Source of the DNA: Bacillota bacterium
GTDB taxonomy: Bacteria > Bacillota > UBA994 > UBA5500
DNA length: 49,520 bases
Direction: 5' to 3'
NCBI GenBank assembly: GCA_023436245.1
Contig: JAEZJZ010000035.1
Span: 1 to 49,520 of the forward strand
This document shows positions 25,272 to 34,808 of this stretch, one piece after another. How positions within the stretch are numbered: position 1 is the first letter of the stretch; each line of letters opens with the position of its first letter. A program made the translations under genes and the position numbers. The notes under the pieces are model-generated. The model was not told the origin of the DNA and searched no databases. It saw nothing but the letters and a program-made list of their open reading frames with translations.

Positions 25272-26300
25272 TCAGGAAGTAATAATTGGCAAGCAGACAT
25301 TAGGGCCCGGCGAAGTAGCCGCTTCCGGTTCGCCCTGCAGGTCAGCAAAGCGGCCAGATTCACTGACAGAGTCGAGTTCCTTTTCCGCCAGTGCTTCTGC
25401 GATGAAGGCAAACAACTCCCGTTCGTATGTAGCCGCATCGGTGATGTGCGCGCGGGCATGGCCGGCCCCAGGGATGATCAACAGTTTCTTCCTGCCTGGC
25501 TTCTGCAAGAACATCTCGATACTCATCCTGGTAGGCACAAAAGTGTCGTCCTCCCCGTGGATGAACATCACCGGCAGGTCGGCATACCGGGTGATCGTGC
25601 TCAGGGGGCTGACGTCGAGCAAACCAAACCCCACCCGCCGTCTGAGCTGGCGGTCCAGCAGCTGCAGCAGCGGACGCACAGGCAGGTGGTGCAGGCTGCC
25701 TATTTGATATGCGATCAGTTGCTTCAGGTCAGAGTAGGCGCAATCAGCGACGATGAAAGCTGCATGTCGGTTGAGAGCTGCATATTCCAGAACGGTCCCC
25801 CCGCCCATCGACTGGCCAAGCAAGCCGATGATCACTTGCTCTCCATACTGTTGCACCACCCAATTGACCCAGCGGTTGAGATCGTGCTTTTCATGGTAGC
25901 CGTATGAGGCATATCTGCCTTCGCTGGCTCCATGTGCCCGTTGGTCAACCAACAACACCGTCCAACCTCGCCGCAAGAACGGCAGTGCCAGATGCAACAT
26001 CCAGCTTGCGGCTGCAGTGTAGCCATGCACCAGGATGATCACTTTCTGCACCGGTTGTTGCCCCGGCAGCAACCATCCGCGTAGTCGCAACCCGTCTCTG
26101 CTCTCAATATCTATCCGGCGGCGAGGCAAATCAGTCATTTCGGCCAGTTGCAGTGCCCCTGCCTTTTCTTGAGCATCCAGACACTGCTGATTGGTTTGCT
26201 TCTTGGCACAGGTCACCTGCCTAAAGGCAAAACTGACCAACGATTGTGAGGCTCCCACCACTAGCGCGCCTCCGGCCAGCCACCAGTTCTTTCTGCGCAC
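25272..26300 (-). CDS. Membrane-anchored alpha/beta hydrolase
   Basis: About 342 residues: N-terminal hydrophobic segment (WWLAGGALVVGASQSLVSFAF) that looks like an anchor or signal, then an alpha/beta hydrolase domain. The oxyanion HGYTAAASWM, the nucleophile elbow LLGQSMGGG (Ser), HGEDDTFVP (Asp) and GAGHARAH (His) complete the triad. It resembles BAAT/YqkD-type esterases; substrate unknown. The GTG at 26300 is preferred: AGGAGGTG lies 6 bases before it. It begins 5 bases after the helicase stop, so it is the last gene of the TerB-BrxD-helicase operon. The C-terminal tail after about residue 305 is polar and may be disordered. Confidence 0.82.
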   Translation of the reverse strand: MRRKNWWLAGGALVVGASQSLVSFAFRQVTCAKKQTNQQCLDAQEKAGALQLAEMTDLPRRRIDIESRDGLRLRGWLLPGQQPVQKVIILVHGYTAAASWMLHLALPFLRRGWTVLLVDQRAHGASEGRYASYGYHEKHDLNRWVNWVVQQYGEQVIIGLLGQSMGGGTVLEYAALNRHAAFIVADCAYSDLKQLIAYQIGSLHHLPVRPLLQLLDRQLRRRVGFGLLDVSPLSTITRYADLPVMFIHGEDDTFVPTRMSIEMFLQKPGRKKLLIIPGAGHARAHITDAATYERELFAFIAEALAEKELDSVSESGRFADLQGEPEAATSPGPNVCLPIITS

Positions 26301-26305
26301 GCCAT

Positions 26306-28507
26306 TCACCTCCTGACGTCTTGGCGCCACTTCCCCACCAGGGTTTGCAGTTCTGTCACAGCGAGTTGATCCTCTACAAAGGCTTTGCGCAGCAGGTCTT
26401 GCGGAATGAACTCGTCGTACTTTGCCAGTTGAGGAGCTTCTCTTTCCCCCAAGAGCATTGTTCCGGTATAGACTCGCGACATCAGAGCCGCTATTCCCTG
26501 TTCCAAGGCGGCCGCGTCGCTATTATCGGTATGCACCAGCAGGTAATACGGTGCAAGGCCGCTGAACCCGCGCACTCCCAAATCGTCGCCGAAGAAGCGC
26601 AGAGAACGCTCCAAGGCGCGGAAAGCCCGAGTGCCAACCCACGGCAAGAGGACCGAGACGCTGCCGCTGACTTGAACTGCATGGCGTCTCTGTAGGTTAG
26701 CCGCACGTGCCCATTGTCTTGCCTCCTGCAGGCGCTCTCTTGCCCGCGGCTGCAAATAGCGGTACTGGTCATCAGCTAACAATACCTGCCTCATCTGCTG
26801 CATGACCTTGCTGTGTACGGGAGCACTGCTTCCCGGCCAGGAGATCGCTGCCCGCCCGGACACACCTTTAACCAGCACTAACCGCTTCGGTCCTTCGACC
26901 TCAAGCACTTCCCAGGTACGTCCAGCTAGGGCAATCCGGTCCCCGACAGTGGGTGGGTTACTGATTCTCCCGATGTCCCGGCTCTCATCCCGGACCAAGT
27001 ACTCGTCGGTGTCACGGAAAACCGCATAGAAGCGCCAATCGCGCACCACCCGCTCGCCGGTCAGTCCGACCAGCAGCTCTCCTCCATCTAGACGCTGCAG
27101 ATGGTCAATCTCCAGTAGGTGCAGCAAGAGGCGACGGTAGTCGCTTTGGCTTACTCTGGAGAATGCCGGCAGGCTGAGGACGCGTGCCGCCAGTTGCTTC
27201 GGCATCAACTCACCCGTCTGCAGCAGTGTGCTCATGGTCTGGTGATAGAGCAGGCTGAGCGGCAGCTTCGGTGCCTCGATCGGCTCAATCCATCTCTCCC
27301 GCAGGTAGAGTTCGATCACGGCAACAGCTTGCAACAACTGCCAAGGAAGCTGAACTGAGGACAGCTGCTTTCCGTCAACTTCCTCGCTGCTGACCAGACG
27401 CATTTCCGCAGGACCACCGCGCCGCCCGGAACGACCAAGCCGCTGCAGGAAACTACTGACGCTGGGTGGAGCTTCGAGCTGAATCACCGTCTCCAACTCC
27501 CCGAGGTCAATCCCCAACTCCAATGTGACGGTGGCAGCCGTGACGGCCGACTGATGGGGATCCCGCATCGCCTCCTCCGCCGCATCGCGCAGCGATGCGG
27601 CGATGCTGCCGTGATGTACGTGATAGATGTCGGGCAGGTGCTCCGCCTGGGCCATCTGCCTGAGGGCGGTAGTCACCGCTTCCGTCTCTCCCCGGTTGTT
27701 GGCAAAGATCAGGGTCTTCTTTGACTTGGATTGTTCCCAGATATAGCGGTAGTAGGGGTCAGCTGTCAAGTCGCTGCCTGTCTGGCGCTCACTATTCAGA
27801 GGGCGGATGAAGTGCTCCAGCGAGAGCCTCAGGCGCTGGCCCCGAGCCCGCACCTCTGGGGTGACGACCCGACGTTTAGAGCCGGATGCCAGCCAGCTTT
27901 CGGCCAGAGCATAGTCTCCGAGAGTCGCAGAAAGCCCCACACGTCGGGGCTCTCGTTGCCAGATGCGGTTCAGGCGGTTGAGCTGGCAGATGATCTGCTG
28001 TCCACGGTCTGAACCCATGAAGACGTGCACCTCATCGATGACCACGAAGCGCAGAGCGTGAAACAGAGAGGTCAGCTTGTCGGCGTGGTTCACCAGCAGA
28101 CTCTCCAGCGATTCTGGGGTAATCTGCAGCACACCGCGCGGATTCTTCTCCAGGCGGCGCTTCTGACCACGCCCGACGTCTCCATGCCAATGCCAGACGG
28201 GGATCTCCGCTTCCTCTAATAGCCCCTGCAGCCGATAGAACTGGTCATTGATCAGCGCCTTGGTGGGACCGATGTAGAGTACCCCCAAGCTAGTGGGTGG
28301 TGACTGCGAGAGCAAGGTCAACATCGGCAGGAAGGCGGCCTCCGTCTTGCCCGAGGCAGTGCCGCTGGCCAAGAGCAGGTGCTGATCCGTGTCAAAAATC
28401 ACCTGAGCTGCGGCAACTTGCACCGCGCGCAGCTCGTTCCAGCCTTGGCGGTAGATGTATTCCTGGATGAAGGGTGCAAATCGGGAAAAGGTGTTGTCTA
28501 GACTCAT
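26306..28507 (-). CDS. Lhr-like DEAD/DEAH-box SF2 helicase
   Basis: 733 residues. Motif I ASGTASGKT (47-55), motif Ia GPTKALINDQF, motif II DEVH (158-161), motif III SATLG (193-197), motif IV TLIFANN, motif V TVTLELGIDLG and motif VI QRLGRSGRRG (355-364), all intact, so an active ATP-dependent helicase is expected. The region after 370 has a winged-helix-like part and a GRTWEVLEVEGPKRLVLVKG segment, as in Lhr-type helicases. Its start overlaps the BrxD-like gene by 4 bases. It likely works with the two upstream proteins on DNA or RNA. Confidence 0.9.
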   Translation of the reverse strand: MSLDNTFSRFAPFIQEYIYRQGWNELRAVQVAAAQVIFDTDQHLLLASGTASGKTEAAFLPMLTLLSQSPPTSLGVLYIGPTKALINDQFYRLQGLLEEAEIPVWHWHGDVGRGQKRRLEKNPRGVLQITPESLESLLVNHADKLTSLFHALRFVVIDEVHVFMGSDRGQQIICQLNRLNRIWQREPRRVGLSATLGDYALAESWLASGSKRRVVTPEVRARGQRLRLSLEHFIRPLNSERQTGSDLTADPYYRYIWEQSKSKKTLIFANNRGETEAVTTALRQMAQAEHLPDIYHVHHGSIAASLRDAAEEAMRDPHQSAVTAATVTLELGIDLGELETVIQLEAPPSVSSFLQRLGRSGRRGGPAEMRLVSSEEVDGKQLSSVQLPWQLLQAVAVIELYLRERWIEPIEAPKLPLSLLYHQTMSTLLQTGELMPKQLAARVLSLPAFSRVSQSDYRRLLLHLLEIDHLQRLDGGELLVGLTGERVVRDWRFYAVFRDTDEYLVRDESRDIGRISNPPTVGDRIALAGRTWEVLEVEGPKRLVLVKGVSGRAAISWPGSSAPVHSKVMQQMRQVLLADDQYRYLQPRARERLQEARQWARAANLQRRHAVQVSGSVSVLLPWVGTRAFRALERSLRFFGDDLGVRGFSGLAPYYLLVHTDNSDAAALEQGIAALMSRVYTGTMLLGEREAPQLAKYDEFIPQDLLRKAFVEDQLAVTELQTLVGKWRQDVRR

Positions 28508-29826
28508 AACACGAACTCGGCCAGTTCGTCTTCAGCGCGCTTTTGTTGCTGCTGTTGCCATTCCGCTGTTTGCACCAACTCAGCAAAGGATAACTCTGGA
28601 TTCTGCCTGAGCAGATTGAGCACGGTGATGAAGTCGCGAATGATCTCTCGTGGAGTGAGCATCTGCAGAGCTCCTAACCGGTTCACGGCCTCCTGCAGAA
28701 AAGCGGTCAGTTCATCGACAGAAAGCGAAATCTCCTGCTGAAAGTGCACCGCGTAGACATCGTGTAGCCTGGTGAGCAGCACAAACAGCTCCTCATACGT
28801 CAGTGGCTGCAGCCGCAGAATCGGACTGGAGGTATCGCGCAGACCAGCCTGCAAGAACCGACTCTCAGCCAGACGGGAACGCAGTGCCTCGTAGCTGTAG
28901 AGACCACGCCGGGCATCCTCCACGAACTGAGGCGTTCCGCCAACCACAATCCCTAGGTTCTCTGCTTTGCCCTGCATCGTGTCATTGAACATCGTCAGCA
29001 GTTTCTCATAGTTGGACTGCCGGGAGAGACTGTGGCTGATCTTGTAGAGGTTGACCATCTCATCCAACAAGACGATCATCCCCTGATAGCCGATGCTGGT
29101 GACGAAACGAGCCAGCAGTTTGACATAGTCATACCAGGAGTCATCATCGACGATCACTCTCACCCCTAGTGCCGCCCTGGCGTCTGTCTTGGTGGCGAAC
29201 TCTCCGCGCAGCCAACGCAGTGCCGCATCCTGCAGGTCTTCGTCTCCGAGGCGATGCCCTCTCCAGTAACTCGAGAGCACGGTCGCGAAGTCAAACCCGT
29301 GCACGAGCCCCTCCATGCTGCCGACAACATCCATGATACGACTCTCCACCGCCTGCAAGAAGGCTTGGTCTCGGAGACCGAGCCCGGTTTGGCTGGCAAC
29401 TTCCGTCTCGATGCCGGAAATCCAGCGCTCCAAAATGGCTGCCAATGCTCCTCCGTCCGGTCGTGTCTTGGTGGCGAGATTCTTCATCAGCTCCCTGTAG
29501 GTAGCCACACCCTGCCTGTTCGTGCCTGACAGCCGGCGCTCCGGTGACAAATCGGCGTCTGCCACCACGAAGCCGCGGTCCATGGCGTGGTTACGCAGCA
29601 GCTGCAGCAGAAAACTCTTGCCGGAGCCGTAGCGCCCGACAATTAGCCGGAAGCTGGCGCCGCCGGCAGCGATATCTTCCAGGTCCAGCAGCAAAGCCTT
29701 GATCTCTTCAGCCCTTCCGACGGCGACGTACTCCAACCCAATGCGCGGGACTACGCCTGCAGAAAGTGAGTTGATCAGGGCAGTGGACACTCTGCGCGGG
29801 ATTCTCTGAACCATATCTTCATTCAC
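28504..29826 (-). CDS. BrxD-like P-loop ATPase (DUF2791 family)
   Basis: 440 residues. Walker A GRYGSGKS is at 64-71 and Walker B IVLLDEM at 251-257, with the arginine-rich RSRLAESRF segment further on as in AAA+/STAND-like ATPases. The VPRIGLEYVAVGRAEEI opening matches DUF2791/BrxD proteins, the ATPase of type 2 and type 6 BREX phage-defence systems. No other BREX gene (pglZ, pglX, brxC) is present here. The start is GTG 29826 (8-base overlap with the TerB gene) or ATG 29814, which has GAGGTG 9 bases before it. It probably loads or regulates the helicase encoded directly downstream. Confidence 0.88.
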   Translation of the reverse strand: MNEDMVQRIPRRVSTALINSLSAGVVPRIGLEYVAVGRAEEIKALLLDLEDIAAGGASFRLIVGRYGSGKSFLLQLLRNHAMDRGFVVADADLSPERRLSGTNRQGVATYRELMKNLATKTRPDGGALAAILERWISGIETEVASQTGLGLRDQAFLQAVESRIMDVVGSMEGLVHGFDFATVLSSYWRGHRLGDEDLQDAALRWLRGEFATKTDARAALGVRVIVDDDSWYDYVKLLARFVTSIGYQGMIVLLDEMVNLYKISHSLSRQSNYEKLLTMFNDTMQGKAENLGIVVGGTPQFVEDARRGLYSYEALRSRLAESRFLQAGLRDTSSPILRLQPLTYEELFVLLTRLHDVYAVHFQQEISLSVDELTAFLQEAVNRLGALQMLTPREIIRDFITVLNLLRQNPELSFAELVQTAEWQQQQQKRAEDELAEFVL

Positions 29827-32800
29827 CTCTCACCTGTTCAAGCTGTCGCAAGACGATAGAACGGTATTCCGGCTGGATCTGTGGCGTGCCGGCGTCTGCA
29901 TCCAGCAGCAGATCGCCTATGGTTTCCAAGGCAAACGTGTTAATGCGATCGACCAGCAACTGCGGCAAAGCCCCTGTCTGCTGACAGAATGACTGCCAAC
30001 TAGGCTCTGTCGCCTCTGCTGTGAGCACCCGCAGTGCCGAGATTTCGGTTTCGCCCAGCCTGGCAAATAGGGCGGGCCATTCTTCCTCCGGCAAGAGATC
30101 ATCCTCTGGCTGTTCCCGATGTAGGGTGCCCAAGTCTGGAGGCGGAGCCTGCTCCGGCAGAGACTCCTCTGCCAGCACCACGTCACTAGGCTCTGCCACC
30201 AGACGGAGCAACAGGTCTCGTACCTGGTTGGACTGCTCGGTCAAACGCTTAACCTGCTGTAAGTCAATGGCTATCTGCCGCCTGGTCACCACAGATGGTT
30301 TGGTTACCCGGCCCAGCTTGAGGTCAATTTGGGCGGCCAGTTCGTCCGGCAGTTTGTGGATGCGTAGCTTGCCTCGATATCCGAACCTTTGGCGCAGCGT
30401 GTTCTCCGTGTACTTGATCACGGTGGTCACGAGCGCTCGCAAGGCAGCCTGCTCGCTATAGGGAAAGACGCTGCTGAAGCTGACCAGCCGACTCTTGCCA
30501 CTATAAGGTGCGTTCTGGAAGAGGCGGCGTCTTTGCAGCTTGCGACGACGCGGGCGATAGAACTGCCAGATGCCCTGCCCGTAAGTTGCCTGATAGTAGT
30601 CATCTGCTGTTTGGAACGCCACGCCGATGGCATGTTCCAGCAGACCGAGGTGTCCACTCTGGAGGAAGCGGCTGCGCTGCAACTGGTAATTGGACAAGCA
30701 GCTCAGCAGTTCGAGCGGTACTGCCTCCCAGGATGCGGCGGTGTACGGCTGCAACAGCTGATCGACCGCCGGAACGGCTACTCCCAGCGCCAACGCCTCA
30801 CGATACGGTTCTAACGGATCTATCGGCAGTTGCTGCTCCAGCAAGTGGTCGACCAGCCAATGCAGCAGACTATGATCCAGGCTGGGCCAGTTCTCACGAT
30901 AGCCCAGCCAGAGGTCGCGCAGCCTCGCGTAGGCAGTCAGGGCATCCGGTACGTCCACCTGGTTGATCAGCTCGGCGCCATAGATGATGATATAGTCCAA
31001 GCCAGTGTCCAAATACTCCCCCTGGCGCACTCGATCCCGCCAGTAGATGTACCAGGACAGTTGTTGGTTGTTCATGCTGCCGAGTGTCGGTCGGGGGTGA
31101 TAGTACTCCACGAACGGCACGGGGAGGATCTTCTTGCCCTGTAGCTGTTCCGACAAATAGGTGGCAGCCTCCACCAACCGCTCTGCCTGATAGGTGACCG
31201 TCAGGGGGCGGTCGGCGCCCCCCAGAGTCGGTAGCTCATACTCGGCCCCGGTAGCTACCCTGGTGCCCCAACGCGAAGCCCTGTACGGTGCTACCAGTTC
31301 CCGTGGCGTTTCCTCGGGATCCCGCAGCAAGAACCGCCAGAGCAGTTGCGGGCCGATCTCATCTATTCCCATCAGTTCCGCCATGGCGGCACGAGCGGCA
31401 TTGCGTTGCCGAAAGCCGAGGTCTGCGAACAGGCCAAGAAACAGCAGTTTATGTAGACCGTGCAGCCGTCGGTAAAGGGCAGAGCTGCGCGACTTGATCA
31501 ATGAGTCCGCGTTGACCAGAAAGACGATGTCCCAGTCTATTCGCTCCAGGCCTTGAGAGCGCTCCAGCCAATTAGGCGTGAGACCAACCATTCCGGGCGC
31601 AGGATCCTCCAGCATCGCACCCGCTGGTTGCTGGTCCAGGCGAAGCAACGCGCCAGGCCGGGCTAGTTTGCTCAGATAATTGAGCACGGTCTTAGTGCCG
31701 ACAATCAACACTCTGCCGTCGGGTTGGCCTGTTGCATATCCGTCCAGGAAAGCAAGCAACTGGTTGGCGTAGCGATTGACGGAGCCAAGAATACCTCCCG
31801 GCAATCCCATCCTGGCCAAGAACTGCAGGTGCAGTGTGGCCACCTCGGCCGGAGTGCCCGCCTCGGGGAGCGCGATTTCGGGAAAGTCCAGACCCTCCCA
31901 CGGGCCATCCAGTCTGGGGGAACCGCGCCAGAGCACCTCCAAAGGAGTGAGTGAGATCGGATCCAGAGTGTAGCCGTTGCTCGCTCTGCCGAAACGGCCG
32001 ATGCCGGAAGCCTGCACCTGGTCTTTGGAGACCCAACCGTCTCCAACCCTGAGAAAGGACTCGGCCCGCTCCAACTGGTACGAGACTTCCGCCGCCGGAA
32101 CACTTGCCCCGCCAATCTGCCAGGTGGGAACTGCGTGCACTGTACCGATTCCCCGCCTGTCTTCCCGGTGTCCGACCAGCACCAATCGCCCGGCGCCAGC
32201 GTGGCAACGGTGTGCCTGTTCGATCTTCTCCTCCGGATCAGCCATAAGCAGCGGGCGTTGTGGGCCGAGCTGCTGCAGGAATCCAGGAATCTGTTCCCCT
32301 CTGAGCACCAGTTCTGGCCCTTTGCGCTCGAATTGCTCGAGCAGACTCTCGGCCAGCCCAGGCCGGACCACATCCTGAACCAAGACAAACCCCGGCAGAG
32401 CGTCAATTGCCGTCGATTGTCCGTCGACCTCTTCCGGCCAGTCGACCCGCAACACCACTTTGTCCGGCTCGACTGACTGCGAGCGAAACCGCTGCAGGGG
32501 CTCTGGAAAGAAGCTGAGGTCGCTTTCCACGGGGAAGTCACGATCCTGCCACGAGGGCAGAGCCCGGGTCAGAAAGTCGACCAACTCGGCACCACCGATG
32601 CTGACTCTGCCCAACCAATTCTCATCCTGATCATCAACCTCCGGCCAGTGCCAGTAACAGCGCTCGCGCGAGAACCATCCCTGTCCGTGGTAGTTGGTCT
32701 GCAAGTCCCGCTTCAGCATCTGTTCCTCTGCCGACCAGCGATAGCTGAGCACTGGGGCATCGCAGAGCTGCAATTCTTGCAGGACACTGACCGAGGGATC

Positions 32801-33079
32801 TATCTCGATCACGAGACCAGCATCCTGACAGTTCTCCAGGAGAGATCTGACGGCGGTCAATCGGGATACGGGAACCAGACATGACTGCGCTTGATCCCCG
32901 AGCAACTGAACCAGCCACTCTCCTATTGGGTGCGCCGCAGCGACCAGGCTCAAATCTATTGGGAAGTCCCCGCTGAAGGCGGTCAGAAAGAGCAGGCCAT
33001 CCGCTTGGCGCGCCAACTCCAAGCGATGCACGCCGGTTTGAAAGAAGCTCATCTGCCTCGCAGGTCTCTTTTCTGCCAT
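29819..33079 (-). CDS. TerB-N/TerB-C protein with a degenerate SNF2-like core
   Basis: About 1086 residues (numbers below count from GTG 33088). Region 400-600 looks like an inactivated SNF2 helicase: VLIVGTKTVLNYL resembles motif Ia, and WDIVFLVNADSLIKS resembles the SNF2 motif II region, but VNAD replaces DEAH and no GKT motif I is present. Region 655-770 matches TerB-N: YIYWRDRVRQGEYLDTGLDY then YGAELINQ. Region 935-1085 matches TerB-C: RINTFALETIGDLLL and PEYRSIVLRQL. It may act as scaffold or sensor. The ATG at 33079 has GAGGTG 6 bases upstream. First gene of the operon with the BrxD-like ATPase, helicase and hydrolase. Family identity is firm for TerB-N/C, less so for the SNF2 part. Confidence 0.82.
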   Translation of the reverse strand: MAEKRPARQMSFFQTGVHRLELARQADGLLFLTAFSGDFPIDLSLVAAAHPIGEWLVQLLGDQAQSCLVPVSRLTAVRSLLENCQDAGLVIEIDPSVSVLQELQLCDAPVLSYRWSAEEQMLKRDLQTNYHGQGWFSRERCYWHWPEVDDQDENWLGRVSIGGAELVDFLTRALPSWQDRDFPVESDLSFFPEPLQRFRSQSVEPDKVVLRVDWPEEVDGQSTAIDALPGFVLVQDVVRPGLAESLLEQFERKGPELVLRGEQIPGFLQQLGPQRPLLMADPEEKIEQAHRCHAGAGRLVLVGHREDRRGIGTVHAVPTWQIGGASVPAAEVSYQLERAESFLRVGDGWVSKDQVQASGIGRFGRASNGYTLDPISLTPLEVLWRGSPRLDGPWEGLDFPEIALPEAGTPAEVATLHLQFLARMGLPGGILGSVNRYANQLLAFLDGYATGQPDGRVLIVGTKTVLNYLSKLARPGALLRLDQQPAGAMLEDPAPGMVGLTPNWLERSQGLERIDWDIVFLVNADSLIKSRSSALYRRLHGLHKLLFLGLFADLGFRQRNAARAAMAELMGIDEIGPQLLWRFLLRDPEETPRELVAPYRASRWGTRVATGAEYELPTLGGADRPLTVTYQAERLVEAATYLSEQLQGKKILPVPFVEYYHPRPTLGSMNNQQLSWYIYWRDRVRQGEYLDTGLDYIIIYGAELINQVDVPDALTAYARLRDLWLGYRENWPSLDHSLLHWLVDHLLEQQLPIDPLEPYREALALGVAVPAVDQLLQPYTAASWEAVPLELLSCLSNYQLQRSRFLQSGHLGLLEHAIGVAFQTADDYYQATYGQGIWQFYRPRRRKLQRRRLFQNAPYSGKSRLVSFSSVFPYSEQAALRALVTTVIKYTENTLRQRFGYRGKLRIHKLPDELAAQIDLKLGRVTKPSVVTRRQIAIDLQQVKRLTEQSNQVRDLLLRLVAEPSDVVLAEESLPEQAPPPDLGTLHREQPEDDLLPEEEWPALFARLGETEISALRVLTAEATEPSWQSFCQQTGALPQLLVDRINTFALETIGDLLLDADAGTPQIQPEYRSIVLRQLEQVRGE

Positions 33080-33276
33080 ACCAGACACCTCGTTGCATCA
33101 GTACCCTATCAGCGTTAGGATTGACGCCTTACTGGGGCTTAATCTATATCCTATTCTCCATCTTACTAAGGTTTCCCTGTTTTCGCGGTTCGTAAAACCG
33201 GGGCAGTTCAGCTTGCGCGCTTGGCGCCGCTTTGGCCGAGAAAGCGAAATGGGCCGGCAGGCCGACCCATCACTCT

Positions 33277-34569
33277 CTAGTGAGCTACTGAAGCGGGTAT
33301 GGTCTGGTCCTGCTGGTCCAGTCTCAGCCAGAACTCCTTGTAAGAACGAGTCGCGTCTGCCTGTGCCTGACGGCGCACAGCATCAACTGATGCGAAATTG
33401 TCCAGTAGCAGTTTCACCAGCCGCCTGTCCAGCCCTCCGCTCTCGGCCATCCCAGTGAGCACACGGGCAGTGGCTTGACTGTCCATGCCAGCGCGATAGG
33501 GGCGGTCTTCCGTGATCGCCGTGAAGACGTCGGCGACTGCCATGATGCGAGAGTTGATGCCCAGTTCCTCATCCGAACAGCGAAACGGATAGCCAGTGCC
33601 GTCCAGCCGCTCGTGGTGGAAGGCGGCCCACGCTGCCAGCGTCTCCAGACCTTTCACCGTCTCCAGAATGCGATAGGTATGAAAAGTGTGGCTGCGCACC
33701 AGGTCATACTCCTCGGACGTGAGTCGGCCGGGCTTTTCCAGCACCTCAGTCGGTATGGCCAACTTGCCCAAGTCGTGCAGATATCCAGCCACCTTCAGCA
33801 ACCTGCCCTCGGCTCGGGACATGCCGACCAGCCCGGCAATGGCCTCGGCAGTTGCCGCCACCCCGCTGGAGTGGGTGGCGGTGAAGCGACTGCGAAAGTC
33901 AATGATCTGTCCAAACAAGCGGGCGAAGTCCATCAAGTTGGTCAGATTGAGGTCAACGGCGATCGTCTTGTCCAGTTTGAGTAACGCGCGGTCCAGCAGG
34001 TTTGGGGCGAGGTCCAGCCAGAATGACTCGCGTCTGGCCAAGATGAGAAAAGCCGTAACGGCCAGCGGATCGAACATCTGACCCGACTCCGCCTGGATAC
34101 GCTCGCATATGCCCGGCACCTGTGAGAGCAACGGCTGGCGGTGGTCCAACAGGACATCCACCCGATCAGCTAGATGCAGCAAGTTGGCGCCAGCAGGGGT
34201 GCTCTCGTCGCGATCTCGGTAGGCACTGTGATGGTGTTCCACCAGCGACGCCACATCAGTCAGCGGCGGAAACGTGCGCAGCAGGGCCGCCCCAGCCGAA
34301 GCATGTGCCCGCATCTCAGGATACGTAGCCTCGAAGGCCAGTGCACTCAGGCGTTCGCGCAGCGAGAGTGCCCCGACATCATGCAGAGCCCCAGCCATCA
34401 GCAAGCGATTGCAGGCCTCACCCGAATATCCCATTTCTCCCGCCAGGCTGCAGCTGATGTAGGCCACCCGCTTCTGGTGGTTGGCTACCGCGTGGCTGAC
34501 CACATCTGTCGCCTGGGAGAGGCACATCACCATGTCGATCATCGATACTTGTAGGTCCCTGATGTTCAC
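33277..34569 (-). CDS. Tandem HD-domain protein with C-terminal HD-GYP
   Basis: About 430 residues (numbers count from ATG 34575). The first HD domain (about 30-145) keeps metal residues in GALHDVGAL and LVEHHHSAYRDRD but lacks the GYP motif. The second is a full HD-GYP (about 230-385): HDLGK (267-271) and HHERLDGTGYP (320-330), then ADVFTAITEDRPYR. HD-GYP domains hydrolyse cyclic di-GMP or related dinucleotides. No receiver or membrane domain is present, so the signal input is unclear. The GTG at 34569 is preferred: AGAGGGGG lies about 7 bases before it, whereas it abuts the ATG. Confidence 0.86.
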   Translation of the reverse strand: MNIRDLQVSMIDMVMCLSQATDVVSHAVANHQKRVAYISCSLAGEMGYSGEACNRLLMAGALHDVGALSLRERLSALAFEATYPEMRAHASAGAALLRTFPPLTDVASLVEHHHSAYRDRDESTPAGANLLHLADRVDVLLDHRQPLLSQVPGICERIQAESGQMFDPLAVTAFLILARRESFWLDLAPNLLDRALLKLDKTIAVDLNLTNLMDFARLFGQIIDFRSRFTATHSSGVAATAEAIAGLVGMSRAEGRLLKVAGYLHDLGKLAIPTEVLEKPGRLTSEEYDLVRSHTFHTYRILETVKGLETLAAWAAFHHERLDGTGYPFRCSDEELGINSRIMAVADVFTAITEDRPYRAGMDSQATARVLTGMAESGGLDRRLVKLLLDNFASVDAVRRQAQADATRSYKEFWLRLDQQDQTIPASVAH

Positions 34570-34767
34570 AATCATCCCCCTCTGGTACTCTGTCGCTGAG
34601 CATCAGCCGCGTGTTGTCAAGTCTACTTCCACTGGCTGTTGCCGTAGGCAGGTTCTGCGTTCTGTGCCTCGAGACTTGACGCCGTCTGCAGAACACTCCT
34701 GCTTCCATTTCTACGTGTTGCACTCATCACCTGCAAAGCGCCGATCCGGCTTTCGTGATCCAGGCGC

Positions 34768-34792
34768 GAAAAAAGAGAGGCAACTTGCCTCT
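34768..34792 (-). terminator. Terminator of the Hrb gene
   Basis: On the minus strand: GAGAGGC-AAGTT-GCCTCTC followed by TTTTTT, 16 bases after the Hrb stop. Strong intrinsic terminator. Confidence 0.92.
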
Positions 34793-34808
34793 CCTGGTCC
34801 GGCTGGTG

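Noticed and set aside
28504..29826. A BREX system
   Set aside because: Only the BrxD-like ATPase and a helicase are present; PglZ, PglX, BrxC and BrxA/B are absent, and the TerB-type partner points to a different module.
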